Source: Branchiostoma floridae (lineage: Eukaryota > Chordata > Leptocardii > Amphioxiformes > Branchiostomatidae). From it: a stretch of 64,000 bases of DNA. The stretch lies in contig NC_049986.1 in assembly GCF_000003815.2 (NCBI RefSeq), positions 3,384,181 through 3,448,180 on the forward strand, in the 5' to 3' direction. The notes under the pieces were generated by a model. It was not told where the DNA came from. It ran no database searches and saw only the letters and a program-made list of their open reading frames with translations. Positions within the stretch are counted from its first letter, which is position 1; every line of letters begins with the position of its first letter. The position numbers and the translations under genes were made by a program. Positions 31,939-42,845 of the stretch are shown here, piece by piece.

Positions 31939-32524
31939 TGTTACAATTTAAGACTTTATATCCGTACACAAAGTAAAGCGCTTACCAACAAGCATTCGAT
32001 CAGTCCTCTGATGGAGAGCACAGAAGAATGGTTTGCCACAGGGCTCAGTATTAGCCCCAATGCTTTTCAATATTTATACCAATGATCAGCCTACCTTCAA
32101 CAACATTCGAAGGTTCATCTATGCAGATGACCTCTGTCTAGCAACCCAGGCAAGAAGTTTCAAGACCATCGAGAAACGCCTCACAGATGCACTTCAGGTA
32201 CTATCAGGATACTACAAGTCATGGTTCCTGAACGCCAACCCTGGCAAGACCCAGGTCTGCGCCTTCCACCTGAACAACCACGCTGCATCCAGGAAACTCA
32301 AGATCACATGGGAAGGGAAAGAACTAGAGAACACACCTTACCCAGTATACCTAGGCGTGACCCTCGACAGGACCCTGTCCTTCAAAGAGCACATCGCTAA
32401 GCTCAGGAGGAAGGTATCCACCCGCACTGTGCGAAAGGGGTCGATTTCCGGACATTTCATGTATAGAATATTTCCGAATTCATTACGTTTCCGGTGATAT
32501 CAATGAGTTTCCTGACAGGAATAT

Positions 32525-33790
32525 CCTACGTATACGGAAACATATCATGTCTTGTAAACGGGAACATGTTTCGTCGCAGCATATTCGGATCCGTACATAC
32601 AACACAGTTGTATTTCCGCATATGGCCCAAATATTTTGCATTTCTGGGAACGTATACGGAGTTACATTCAAGCGTATACGGAAACATATCCTATCTTGTA
32701 AATGGGAACATGTTTCGTCGCGGCATATTCGGGTCCGTATATACAACAGATTTATTTCCGTATATTACCCAAATATTTTGCATTTCTGGGAACGTATACG
32801 GAGTTACATTCAAGCGTATACGGAAACATATCCTATCTTGTAAATGGGAACATGTTTCGTCGCGGCATATTCGGGTCCGTATATACAACAGTTTTATTTC
32901 CGTATAAATAAATAAATAAATAATAAATAAAGTTTATTGCAAATTCATGCCCATTGGGCTAATTGCAAGAAAAGAATGACTAATTACATGAGATGAATAA
33001 ATGTGGTCTGAATACATGTAGATAAACTAAATTCTAGCATACACATATTAGTGGATGAATATACATACGATACATAATGGGGTACTAAGTCTACGTAACT
33101 ATTACAGGGTTTGACTTCTTTCTTGAAGACATTTGAAAATGAAATGCCCCATGTGTTCTATAATAGATTGAACCCTTGATGTTAGTAGGAAGAGAATCTT
33201 TTGTGGCGTTTTTAACAATGAAAATGTTGGTGTGATTTCGGTCACTCTATCAAATAGCCTTTTTCTTTCGGCTTCGAATTGGGGGCATTCACAAATAAAA
33301 TGTGTTTCATTTTCAACTGCATTCATTGTGCACTGCTTACAAATTCTTTCTTGAACAGGTAGCTTTTTGTATCTTCCTTTCTCTATTTCTAACGGGTGCG
33401 AACTAATTCGTAACTTACATATTGCTGAGCGGTAATCATAATCAGCGGTAATCATTATTATATTACCCAAATATTTTGCATTTCCGGTGCCGTATATGGT
33501 GTTCTATTCAAACGTATACGGAAACATATCCTGCCTTGTAAATGGGGACGTGTTTTGCAGCTGTATATCCGGATCCGTATATGGTACAGTTTTACTTCTA
33601 GATCTCTTCCGAATATTTTGTATTTCTGGTATCGTATACGGAGTTGTATTCATTCGTATACGGAGAAATGTCCTGCATTGTAAACAGGAACACTTTTCGT
33701 CATGGCATATCCGGATCCGTATATACTACAATTGTGTTCCTGGATACTACCTGAATATCCCGTGTTTCTTGAATATCCCGTGCAACGGAG
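32525..33790 (+). repeat. Subterminal tandem repeat of the CACTG element
   Basis: About five units of 130-165 bp with CGTATACGGAAACATATCCT, GGGAACATGTTTCGTCGC, TTCGGGTCCGTATATAC and CCAAATATTTTGCATTTC. The third unit is split by the LINE insert at about 32908-33458. Chance open frames on both strands come from this array. Confidence 0.85.
32908..33458 (-). mobile_element. LINE 3' end nested inside the CACTG element
   Basis: Minus-strand frame with RSAICKLRISSHPLEIEKGR and the knuckle CKQCTMNAVENETHFICEC, the C-terminal Cys/His motif of a non-LTR ORF2. The 3' end carries an ATTT-type tail (32908-32935). Neighbouring repeat units read straight through CCGTATATTACCC where this insert lies, which defines the insertion point. 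Same family as 2370-2905 and 45598-45735. Confidence 0.8.
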
Positions 33791-33839
33791 AGCCAGGAGG
33801 TATTTGGAGCATTTGTGCTCCTAAAATCATATGAAAATT

Positions 33840-35926
33840 GAATAGAGATGAATGTCAAAGAAAAGAACAATAACAAAGATACTAAAACGGAAAAGTCTGT
33901 TCACTGTATTGCTTACTCATCAGTTGAAATGAGAGGAGAATCGCACATCATACATGTCTCAACAGTTTGACGTTTAAGCGTAACAAAACTTCATATTCAG
34001 GACATTTCAAATATTACATCCTTTAAGTATTGGAATGTTTTCGACAAACGGAAATAGACACATAACTTACTGCAAAGTAACAACTATTTAATAATATCCA
34101 AATGTTATGACACAAGTACACAACAACTTGACTATAGTGTTCTGGAGATCAATGTAAAACCCCGGAAGTAGATATATATCTGAGTAAAATATTCAGTCGA
34201 AGCAAATAGAAAACCAATAACTTGAATAAGACAAATAATTTTAAAACTCGTATTCAGCGAGTAGAAGCCATGTAGAAGGAATGCGAAATCATCTTTGAAC
34301 TATTATGCATTCTTCTTTAACTTCAATAGCTTGTAAATTTATAATGGCATCATTGCATAGAATTGCTTAAGTTAGGCACCAGGTTGACCTCGACAGTTCG
34401 GCCCTCAATTCAATTTGCACCAGGTCTCAGCTACCAGGTCTAGGACGATTTGGGTAATGTTTATGGTTAAAGTAAGGGTTAGGGTTAGGCTTAAGTTAGA
34501 ATGAGGGTTAGGGTGAAGTTAGGGTTATAGTCAGGTGTACAACTGTCCTAGACCTGGGGCCGAACCGTCATCAAATCGTCTCGGGGCCAAAATGACCAGC
34601 TTCCGAAACGTCTGACATACAATTCTTACACAAATAGTACTGGTTTTGAATCGTGTTTACATATATCGATAGATAGGTTCCGAATGAAGGACGTTACACA
34701 GGGTGATATGCTGCACAGGTGTACCACTGCAACTGTCCTTATTTCCCTCGAGATGACAGGATGCTGAAAAACAAACACGGCTAAAATAAGTTTGATGTAG
34801 AGACGAGTAAGCACCTTTCCTCTATATGCCAAAATGACACAACAAGTGCCATATTTAATCCAACACATAGAGGCCTATGATCACTGAAAACGGCAGTGAC
34901 CAGATATCTATTAATTTCTACTTTTAGCTATTTTAATACAGTCATGTTGCCATATTTATATACTTTTAGCGTCAAATAATTCTAGCAAAAGATGAAGTGA
35001 ACGTATCTAGTCATGCCTATTCAGGCCGAGTAAAAAAATTGCCTTCGGATAGTTTTACTTTTTAATATTTGTCATATTTGGCTGTAAGCAAGATACATCA
35101 TGGATTTCTTGGTTATTTTGACCAAAAATATCCCGTTCAGAAGTAAGAAACGGCTCTGAACAGTATCCGGTATACCCGGATATGAGAAGGTTTTGAATGA
35201 AACGAATGTCTGGACTACGGAAACGCCTATGACACATATACGGAAAAATCAATGTATCTGACATTTGGCGTGAACCACATGGAAAAGGCCTTGAACAGTA
35301 TCCAGATAAATGTTAACCCCTGATATCTCCGTATACTTGCCTTCTCACATTACGCACATCTGTTCCTACTTATTGTACACAGGAAGAGTCGAGGGCCAGC
35401 CTGTTCTCAAATATCCTTGAGGAATGCAAAAGAAACAAGGCACAAACAACAATCTCTAGGTAACTTACATGTTGACAAATTGGAAAGAACCAACTGATGT
35501 AGCTATAGGTGTTACGTTAACGTTTAGTTTGATCTCATCTGCGTACAAGGGTAAGATTGAAGTTACCTTGTGCCGTGCCTGTCAAATTGGCCGATGGTGT
35601 CGCCTGAGTTTACCCGTTGTTGTAGCATCCACTAAGTGTCCCGAATAGGTGTCGGCCAATCCTTGTAAATCACAAGTTGGTCCAGAAAATAAAGAATCCC
35701 GCGGTGTATTCCTCCAGATGATATTTGCGATGGGAGCATGGAAACCTGCAGATAACTGAGCATACACACACAAACAGCTCACCGCGGCTTGGATGTCTGT
35801 TCCCTCAGTCAACCGTCAAACTTACCGCGCCCACATTCCAGGCATGCGTGGTAGACGTACACGATTACGAACTGACCAATCAGGTCTGGCCGCCACATAT
35901 GGTTCGCATATATACATATACACATG
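33840..35926. other. Interior of the CACTG element
   Basis: No transposase or other gene recognised. Contains the hairpin at 34434-34557 and scattered TATACGG words from about 35160. Confidence 0.6.
34434..34557. repeat. Hairpin around TTAGGG-like repeats
   Basis: CCAGGTCTAGGAC (34434-34446) is exactly complementary to 34545-34557. Between them lie several GGGTTAGGGTTA-like words in imperfect series. Too degenerate and too short for a telomere. Confidence 0.75.
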
Positions 35927-35934
35927 CATGTACC

Positions 35935-36117
35935 TATTCTCCAAGCAGAGTTTGAGTTGTGTAGATATATGATATATAGTAGTAGTCGGGGAAATTACAC
36001 GGGCGCTACTCTTCAAGAAAAAATTACACGCGGGCGCTCCTCTTACGAGAAGAGAGCCCGTGTAATTTTTCCGACTTCTACTATATCTACGCGATTCAAC
36101 CTCTGCTTGGAGAGTAA
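35935..36117. mobile_element. 183-bp hAT-like MITE
   Basis: Ends TATTCTCCAAGCAGAG and complement of TTACTCTCCAAGCAGAGG. CATGTACC flanks both sides (35927-35934, 36118-36125). An 8-bp duplication fits hAT elements. A related end is at 52628. Confidence 0.75.
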
Positions 36118-36125
36118 CATGTACC

Positions 36126-37440
36126 AGACTTGTCCCATGTGAGAAATAGTGAAGGTACCAGAAAAGATAAAAGTGTTTTTCCGGGCATTTATTCTCTTGT
36201 TGACATACTGTATATACATGTATTAAAGAAATACTATTTTTTTGTAAGTCAATTTCATTGATTTGTAAATTTGTAAAGGAAAAGTGGCTGCATAAGCTCC
36301 CTCTAGAGGCATACGATATTATTGTACCTACCATATCTTGACTGTGACCGGCCACGAATACTTCCGGAAATCTAAGTGGGCCATAATGCACTCCTTCTAT
36401 GGAGAGTCATTTCCGATTGATTTCCGGACGAATGATTCTGTTGATTTTCGGAGTCCGGACCACCATTAGGAAAAATGTAACATATACGGACAATAGATAT
36501 TCCAAGATGTAAGACGAAAATATAAAAAGAAGGTCACCCGTATTCATATCCTACCTAAACGTATGTGGAAAAATCAGTATACTCCGTGCATTACGCATGG
36601 AAGGACGTGAAAGATATAGGCATTTTAGGAGCAAACATATATCCTTGACGTTGCGCTTGCTGTCAAATTCTGTCAGGAAATATGTTAAACGGACAGATAA
36701 TTTGAAGATAGGAAAGATAAAAGATGCAATCAATATCAAGAAACATCAGAGTAGGCAGAGTACGGAAATGCACCTGACCCGGTTCGGACAAAGTCAATTT
36801 CTTATTTGCTTAGAAAGCAACCCCTTGTGTACAGTGCCTGAAGGGTTGCATATACGGTATTCCCCGGGCGCTTATGATGGAAAATAGAGAGAAACGCAAA
36901 TGTGGACTCTGGAAACGCACATAGCACATATACCGGACAAATCAGTGCTGTACATGTATACGGTAAACGACTGGTACATTTCCAGAGTCATGAAATCCTA
37001 ACTGTCTTGCTTACTGAAAATATTACAACGGTATCGTTGATACAACATCAGTAAAATTTAAAAAATGTTGCATAAACGGAAAAGCGGCATTCTCGAATAT
37101 GAGGGGAAATGGAAAGAAAGATACATGGACAAGGGAAACGTACATGCCACATATACGGAAGAATCAGAGTTGTTGGTTTTGTTAGGGAAAAGATGAAAAC
37201 ATTTCGGAGTCAATATATTCTCGGATACTCGTCACGCTACAGTATAGTCAGGATACAGCATAAATCTTAGCAACAGATAACTCCGTATACCTAGAGAAAC
37301 ACATATTCGGAGTTACGAAACGCCCCTGAACCGAATCCAGAAAAATACAAAGTCATGTTTTTTTCCGGATTCGCAAGGAAGCAATTCCTGAGTCAGAATA
37401 TTTCCGGATATGTAAGATGTCTACAAAATTCCCGAAAATG
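36126..37440. other. Right interior of the CACTG element
   Basis: Contains many ATATACGGA/CCGGA words in both orientations (for example near 36933, 37152, 37280), typical subterminal repeats. No gene. Confidence 0.6.
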
Positions 37441-38654
37441 GTCCGAATACGTAAAATGTCCAGTGATGTGTCAAGTTCCGGATTTGTTCGGAAATGGACC
37501 CCTTTCGCGCAGTGCCGGAACAGCCTCCTCGGTAACCTTGCCAACTCGACCTGGGGTGCCGACCCTAACACCCTGAAGCAGACTGCGCTGGCGTTGTGCT
37601 ACTCGACAGCCGAGTACTGTGCTGCAGTGTGGGAGAGGTCAGCCCATGCCTCCAAGGTTGACGTAGAGCTCAACAGAGCCTGCCGTACCATCACTGGTAC
37701 CCTGAAAGCAACTCCCCTACCGGCTCTGTACAAGCTTTCCGGCATCTGCCCCCCAAGCATACGCCGAGAAGCTCAGACAAGAGTGGAGCGGGACAAGCAA
37801 CTGCGCGATCCCAGACACCCCTTACACGGGCATCAGGAGGTTCCCCGAAGGCTGAGATCACGCCGCAGTTTCATGACGGTCCCAGGCCTGGGGGAAGTAC
37901 CACCAGACACATTCAGGTCTGAGAGGTGGAAAGAGAGTGACACAAATAACAACGAGGCACTGCCACCCCCCAGTGAGGCACTCCCCCCTGGAGCAGACCT
38001 ACCGAGGAGGGAGTGGGCAACTCTAAACAGGGCGAGAGCCAAGGTGGGAAAAACTGGTGACAACATGTTGAAATGGGGCAAAGCTACAAGCTCAGCTTGC
38101 CCGTGTGGAGACGAACCACAAACAATGCAACATCTGATGCAACACTGTGAGCTCGGCCCCAGCTGTTCAGACAGTGATCTGAGGGAGGCCAACGACGTGG
38201 CCCGCTGTTGGATTGGGACTTGGAGCGGCAAGATATGATGATGATGAGTCCTCTGATCCTTCTGAAGTTGTAGCTTGAGAAGGATTTTTCACTCCCCTGA
38301 GAAAGTAATCCTGTTCGGAATCAAATATCTTCACCTTGGCTATTTACATCAGAGCCCACCAACCTTCCCTCAACCGAGATGGGGACCGATACCGACTGCC
38401 AAGCACCTCTGACCCTTTACTGACGTTAGGTTTTGGGTCATTACAACTTGAGAAGGATCAGAGGACTGATCGAAAGCTTGTTGGTAAGCCCTTTATTTTG
38501 TGTACGGATATAAAGTCTTAAATTGTAACATAATGTTGACTACCGTCACAGATGAACTTACATTCAACTACTTTACAAACGTTGGGTGCGGTGCTAGGGT
38601 GCCTGTGCACGCAATCTGGGCCATAAAAGGTCAATAATCAAGCACATAAGATCA

Positions 38655-39575
38655 GACCGGGCTTTTTTGGTCATCCCTGGACGGGTTGGGGGGTGGGGGC
38701 TTTTGAGGCCCTCCACTTCTAAGACCTATAACTCTAACACGACGTGCCTTAAGGCCACCAAATTTTCAGGACATAATGTCGACAGATAATATCTGACAAG
38801 TGTTTGACGTTTAACGTTACGCTGACGTAAGATGACGTAATCATCACGTCATCAATTTGATTATATTGGCCTGACCTATGAAAAAAGGTATTCTCAGAAA
38901 ACTTCAAGTTATGCCACAAAAATGTAACAACAAGTGAAGATAACAGAATAATAATGTTTATTACGACTTGTGTTGCCAATAGCAACATCAATGACGTCAA
39001 AATACATGACGTCATGCACATCTAAGATACGAGTTGGGCTCCGCCATATTATATCCACCACCTTGAATTTTTAAAAGTACTTTTTTTTGCAACAAATAAC
39101 CACAAAGGGCAATGGAAATAGACTTAATTCATTCATTTAGATGATTTTTGATGAAAAAATACCAGGTAGTTACACATTTAAGGGATAATTAGCCTGTTAT
39201 TCTTGATCTGGCCATACGGTCCGCCATCTTGGATTTTGGGCTGATGACGTCATCAAATTAGCATAATTGCATATATAATTCTGAAAGATATGCTAAATAA
39301 TATAAAATTTTATTTATGTAACAAAATAGCAGTAATATAGCAAATAAATGTGAAAAATACATTGTTAGAACCAAAGATAGTGATTTTTGGCAAAACTGCT
39401 TGTAAACAAACGGTTGCAATGGCAGCAAGAAAAAATGGAAAATTTGTCAAACTTCTTAAGATTGTTGCCAACAATATTTTAGGAAAACTCACCAAATTTG
39501 GTGGCTCTAACGTAAGCCGTTCTGGCGTTATAGGAAATCAAAGTTGGCGCAGGCCTCAAAAGCCTGAATAGGGTT
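38655..39575. mobile_element. TGACGTCA-rich inverted-repeat element, copy 1
   Basis: Left end GGCTTTTGAGGCCCTCCACT (38698 onward) pairs with right end GGCCTCAAAAGCC (39552-39564), and pairing continues inward (GGCCACCAAATTT / AAATTTGGTGGCTC). Related sequence lies at 44200-44600 and 51680-53728. The UGT-B/C spacer lacks it at the matching position (between AAGCA and GAGCGGAA near 50690). It carries TGACGTCA or near matches at about 38826-38850, 38990, 39008 and 39244. Class unknown. Confidence 0.65.
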
Positions 39576-39839
39576 AAGAGCGGAAGAATGTTCTGATTGC
39601 TTAGCTGCACGTTTATGTTGTTATCTAGGCAGCATTGAACAGTCGATAGGGAAACGTAATAGTACATGTACAATACAACTGTAGCTGAATCACTGGGGGA
39701 AAGGGTATCGGATGTAGCCATATCCGAGCAGGGATATTTGCGTATTTGTAACAAATGCTAGCGAATGCAAACGGATTCGAGTTGGATCCCTAAAATATCC
39801 GAAATTTTGATTTTTGGGATCCGGAATGAAAAGACTCAA

Positions 39840-40190
39840 ACATATCCCAAAATGGGATTTTCCACGGATGCGAAGTCGTTTTTTTAGGGATTTCTTTGAA
39901 TACCTGGAATGATCGGATCGCAAAGAATCCCCAAACGGTATTTCCCTCGGATGCGAAGTCGTTTTTCAAAGGATTTCTTCGAATACCTGGAATGAACGGG
40001 TCCCCAAACGGCCTTTGCCGCGGATGCGAAGTCGTTTTTATAGGATTTTCCTCGTATATTTGGCATGGTCGGATCCTAAGAAATCCCAATGCGGCATTTG
40101 CCGCGGATGCGAAGTCGTTTTTTAGGGGTTTCTTCGTATGATCAGATCATAAAGAATCCAAAACGGGATTTTCTGCAGATACAAAGTCAC
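39840..40190. repeat. Subterminal tandem repeat, left side
   Basis: Four to five units of about 80 bp, each with GATGCGAAGTCG and a GGATTTCTTCG-like word. Confidence 0.8.
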
Positions 40191-40199
40191 TTTAATGAA

Positions 40200-41884
40200 T
40201 TTTCCGCACATTTGACAAATCACAATATCATGTGTGCCCAATTACTTTCTTATAAAAGGCTTACACGATTTGAAATAGAAAAGAATGCACAGAATAATCT
40301 TATTCTAAACCAGTCCTGAGAAGAACTAAACGACGTAATGTCATCGAGGCCGAATCCTGTCTGCCGCATGATATGTATACAGATACAATATTGCAACAAG
40401 AATGGGTTATACCAGGTATGTACAGAGAGTCCCTGTTATCTAATAATGTTAAGGGAAAGTTGAATCCTTTAACCGCCAATATCACATGACTTCTTATACT
40501 TCCAAATAGAATATAGGATCAAACGTGAATGCAATTTGACTTTTATGTAAAGCTGACATGGGAGTCTGTGGCTAATCTTGCTTCTACGAATATCTGTTTC
40601 TATTACAAATCAAAGTCTTCGCGATGTCCAACTCTAAGGAATTTCCACATCCGGCTACAGGATACAGATAGTGAATCCAGCTTGTAAAGTACAACTAACA
40701 TGACTTATAGTATCAGTATGTACACCTTCTCGCAACAGCACAAAGTCTCCTTTCTACTAGTGACAGTGCTTCGCTTCTTTTCAGGCTAGTTACGCCCTGA
40801 TCCCTCCCAGCTCAATTCCTTCTGTGCCCTTCCTGTAGTCCAGTGTTCTCCCAGCTGTTGACACGGCCAGAGAATGTCGACCCGCCTTCTGAAAAAGAGG
40901 AAGAATAATCCCATCAAATTTTGAGATAGCTAAAGCATCCATGTTTGATGGATGCGTCCGTCAAAGTAATTAGGATGTATATGAAAAGAAATGGTGATTG
41001 GCTTCTTATACAACAGGAACAAATGCATCTGATTGTGGTATCGCCATTATCACCGTTACATTCCGCATTATCATACCAAAAAAGTCCCCCAGGAGGGCGC
41101 GGCAGAAACAGTCTAGCGTTGCATAATTAGTGACAAGGTGTGATCTGCTTCCCCGGCCGGACTTTGCATTGTGTACGAGACGTCGCATATAAACAAACAC
41201 GTAAACACCGTTGGAACAGAATGTTCCTATGCGAATAAATACCAGGCTTGAGACAAACATATGTGTATACAAGTACTGTTTTGATGATTCAAATTTTTCC
41301 CAAATAAGTCAACAGTTACTCAGCAAGCATCATGCTTGTGAATTGTGTTTTGTAAGGCTCCGTTATGTCGTTTTCTGATAAGTTTCTGTTCAGCCCAAGC
41401 ATACCAAAAGCGCTACTAACTACTAGCCAACAAGGAATGTAGTCACAAAGACGAATTCAAAGCGGGTATTGTTTGGAAACAATCATTGTATAAAACATAC
41501 CTCGCCGTGATATCCGCAGGACAGTGATGTAAAATAGCCCCAGGACGCCGAACTACAAAACAGGGCTGGCTGTTTCAGTCCCTCGATCGCCGTCCCGTCC
41601 GTCGACTGCCACTTGAGTTTGGTCACCGCCTCAACATCACCCTACTACAGAAGTTCACACACGTGTGTACAAATCCATATCCCGAGTTCAACGCTTCAAA
41701 ACTCAAAGTTTGAGGTACAAAAAGATTGCGGTCCTCACGGACAACGCTGACTATCTCCGCTTTATTTTTAAACTGGCTGATGTGCAGTCTGATTGGTCAG
41801 AGAGACAACGATTGGATTACCCACAATACACCGCCCCAATGTACGGATGCAAAAAAATACAGAGTCGCATATTTAAGATATCCC
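40200..41884. other. Interior of the 3.15-kb element
   Basis: No coding sequence recognised. Neither transposase nor host gene exons are seen. Confidence 0.5.
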
Positions 41885-42054
41885 AAGATTACCAACAATG
41901 CACTGCTNNNNNNNNNNNNNNNNNNNNNNNNNNNNNNNNNNNNNNNNNNNNNNNNNNNNNNNNNNNNNNNNNNNNNNNNNNNNNNNNNNNNNNNNNNNNN
42001 NNNNNNNCCCATCCACTGGAGCATCCACTGGAGCAGTGCATTGTTGGTAATCTT
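41885..42054. repeat. Assembly gap at the centre of an inverted repeat
   Basis: A 23-bp segment at 41885-41907 is exactly complementary to 42032-42054 (AGCAGTGCATTGTTGG...). The 100 N between them sit where the hairpin loop would be. Confidence 0.85.
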
Positions 42055-42249
42055 GCCACGAATGCAGAAAAAAACCATTTCGCATCCTTACGAATCCGAG
42101 TATCCTGGTATCTAGCGTAACGTGGATTGTCTCACTTGTATTGACGTTACAAACTGTGGTGTCCGAGGTACAAAAAGGGGGAAAGATATGACCAATCTAA
42201 AAAATAAAATATATGCTCAAAAACAAGAGTGCTAGCCACGCATACATAA

Positions 42250-42830
42250 AAAGTAAGTATTCTTACGGAAGCTGTGTTAGCATCCGCCACGAAGTAAGTA
42301 AGCAAACGAATTCCGTGTTTGCGTCCACCGCGAGTTTCGGATACCAACGAATGCGTTACGGATGTGTATGGGATCCGTGATTTTTGGTAATCTTTGGTAT
42401 CCGTCAGCATCCGTCAGGATGTTGCAAATTCGTATCCTTGGTATTCGTCTGCATCTGAAGACTTTTCGCTGATAAACAAGAATCCTGACCACGTATTCTT
42501 TCGTTTGCGTTAAAACTAAGTATCCATACGAATACAATGTTTGAATCAGTTAGTGGCTTACAGATACTAACGAATCCGTGATTATAAGTAAGTATCCATA
42601 CGAATGCAGTGTTAGCATCCGTCACGAAGTACTGAGTATACGGGTTCTGTGTTTGTATCCACCGATGAGAGTTACGGATACCTACGAATGCGTTGCGGAT
42701 GCAAGTGGGATCCGTCATTTTTTGGGATTCGTGATGGTTTTTGGGATCCGTCAGCATTTGTCAGCATACGTCAGCATCCGTCAGGTGTTGCAAATTGGAA
42801 TCCGTCAGCATTCGTCTACATATTCGGTCT
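42250..42830. repeat. Subterminal repeats, right side
   Basis: Recurring ATCCGTCAGCATCCGTCAGG-like and GTATCCATACGAATGC-like words in a diverged array. Confidence 0.75.
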
Positions 42831-42845
42831 TTTCGTCTAGTGAAT

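Larger units (their letters stand above)
32425..37514. mobile_element. 5.09-kb CACTA/EnSpm-like element, non-autonomous
   Basis: Begins CACTGTGCGAAAGGGGTCGA and ends with the complement of CACTGCGCGAAAGGGGTCCA; about 28 bp pair with four mismatches. Flanked by CCG on both sides (32422-32424, 37515-37517). CACTN ends with a 3-bp duplication fit the CACTA/EnSpm superfamily (established family trait; assignment inferred). Subterminal regions are dense in CGTATACGG/CCGTATA words, as in that superfamily. No transposase ORF is found. Inside are a LINE 3' end, a MITE and a TTAGGG-like hairpin. Confidence 0.85.
32013..38246 (+). mobile_element. 5'-truncated LINE, split by a CACTG-ended transposon
   Basis: Left half (32013-32424): reverse-transcriptase blocks GLPQGSVLAPMLFNIYTND, then FIYADDLCLATQ with the catalytic YADD, and VYLGVTLDRTLSF. 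Right half (37518-38246): NLANSTWGADPNTLKQTALA, AEYCAAVWERSAH, and a Cys/His knuckle CPCGDEPQTMQHLMQHCEL. Removing 32425-37514 and one CCG lets the two halves continue in one frame. The tail is a short (ATG)n, and AGTCCTCTGAT flanks both ends (32002-32012 and 38247-38257), an 11-bp target duplication. Net length about 1.14 kb. The clade is not settled; no RNase H is seen. Confidence 0.85.
31939..38530 (+). mobile_element. Penelope-like retroelement remnant hosting other elements
   Basis: The right part (38247-38530) encodes AIYIRAHQPSLNRDGDRYRL and PSTSDPLLT, resembling the C-terminal end of Penelope-like elements after the endonuclease domain. Its last ~75 bases are repeated in inverse orientation at 31939-32012 (TTACAATTTAAGACTTTATA and onward), as is common for Penelope ends. 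The reverse transcriptase is missing, so this is a short remnant of about 360 bp net, split by the LINE at 32013-38246. Confidence 0.6.
39691..42842. mobile_element. 3.15-kb CACT-ended element, non-autonomous
   Basis: Begins CACTGGGGGAAAGGGTATCG and ends with the complement of CACTAGACGAAAAGACCGAA. AAT flanks both sides (39688-39690, 42843-42845). The sister spacer near 50800-50815 reads GCTGAATATTTCAGGGAATT without the insert. Interior: ~80-bp tandem repeats with GCGGATGCGAAGTCGTTTTT at 39840-40190 on the left, and ATCCGTCAGCAT-type repeats at 42250-42820 on the right. No transposase seen; a gap at 41908-42007 lies inside. Confidence 0.8.

Noticed and set aside
32483-32911. ORFs on both strands with repeated IRVRIYN/YTELHSSVYGN words
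   Set aside because: Products of the subterminal tandem repeat of the CACTG element.
34462-34535. Interstitial telomere
   Set aside because: Only a few degenerate TTAGGG-like words in about 70 bp within a hairpin.
35822-36391. 189-codon minus-strand ORF
   Set aside because: It runs through both arms of a MITE inside a transposon and has no domain.
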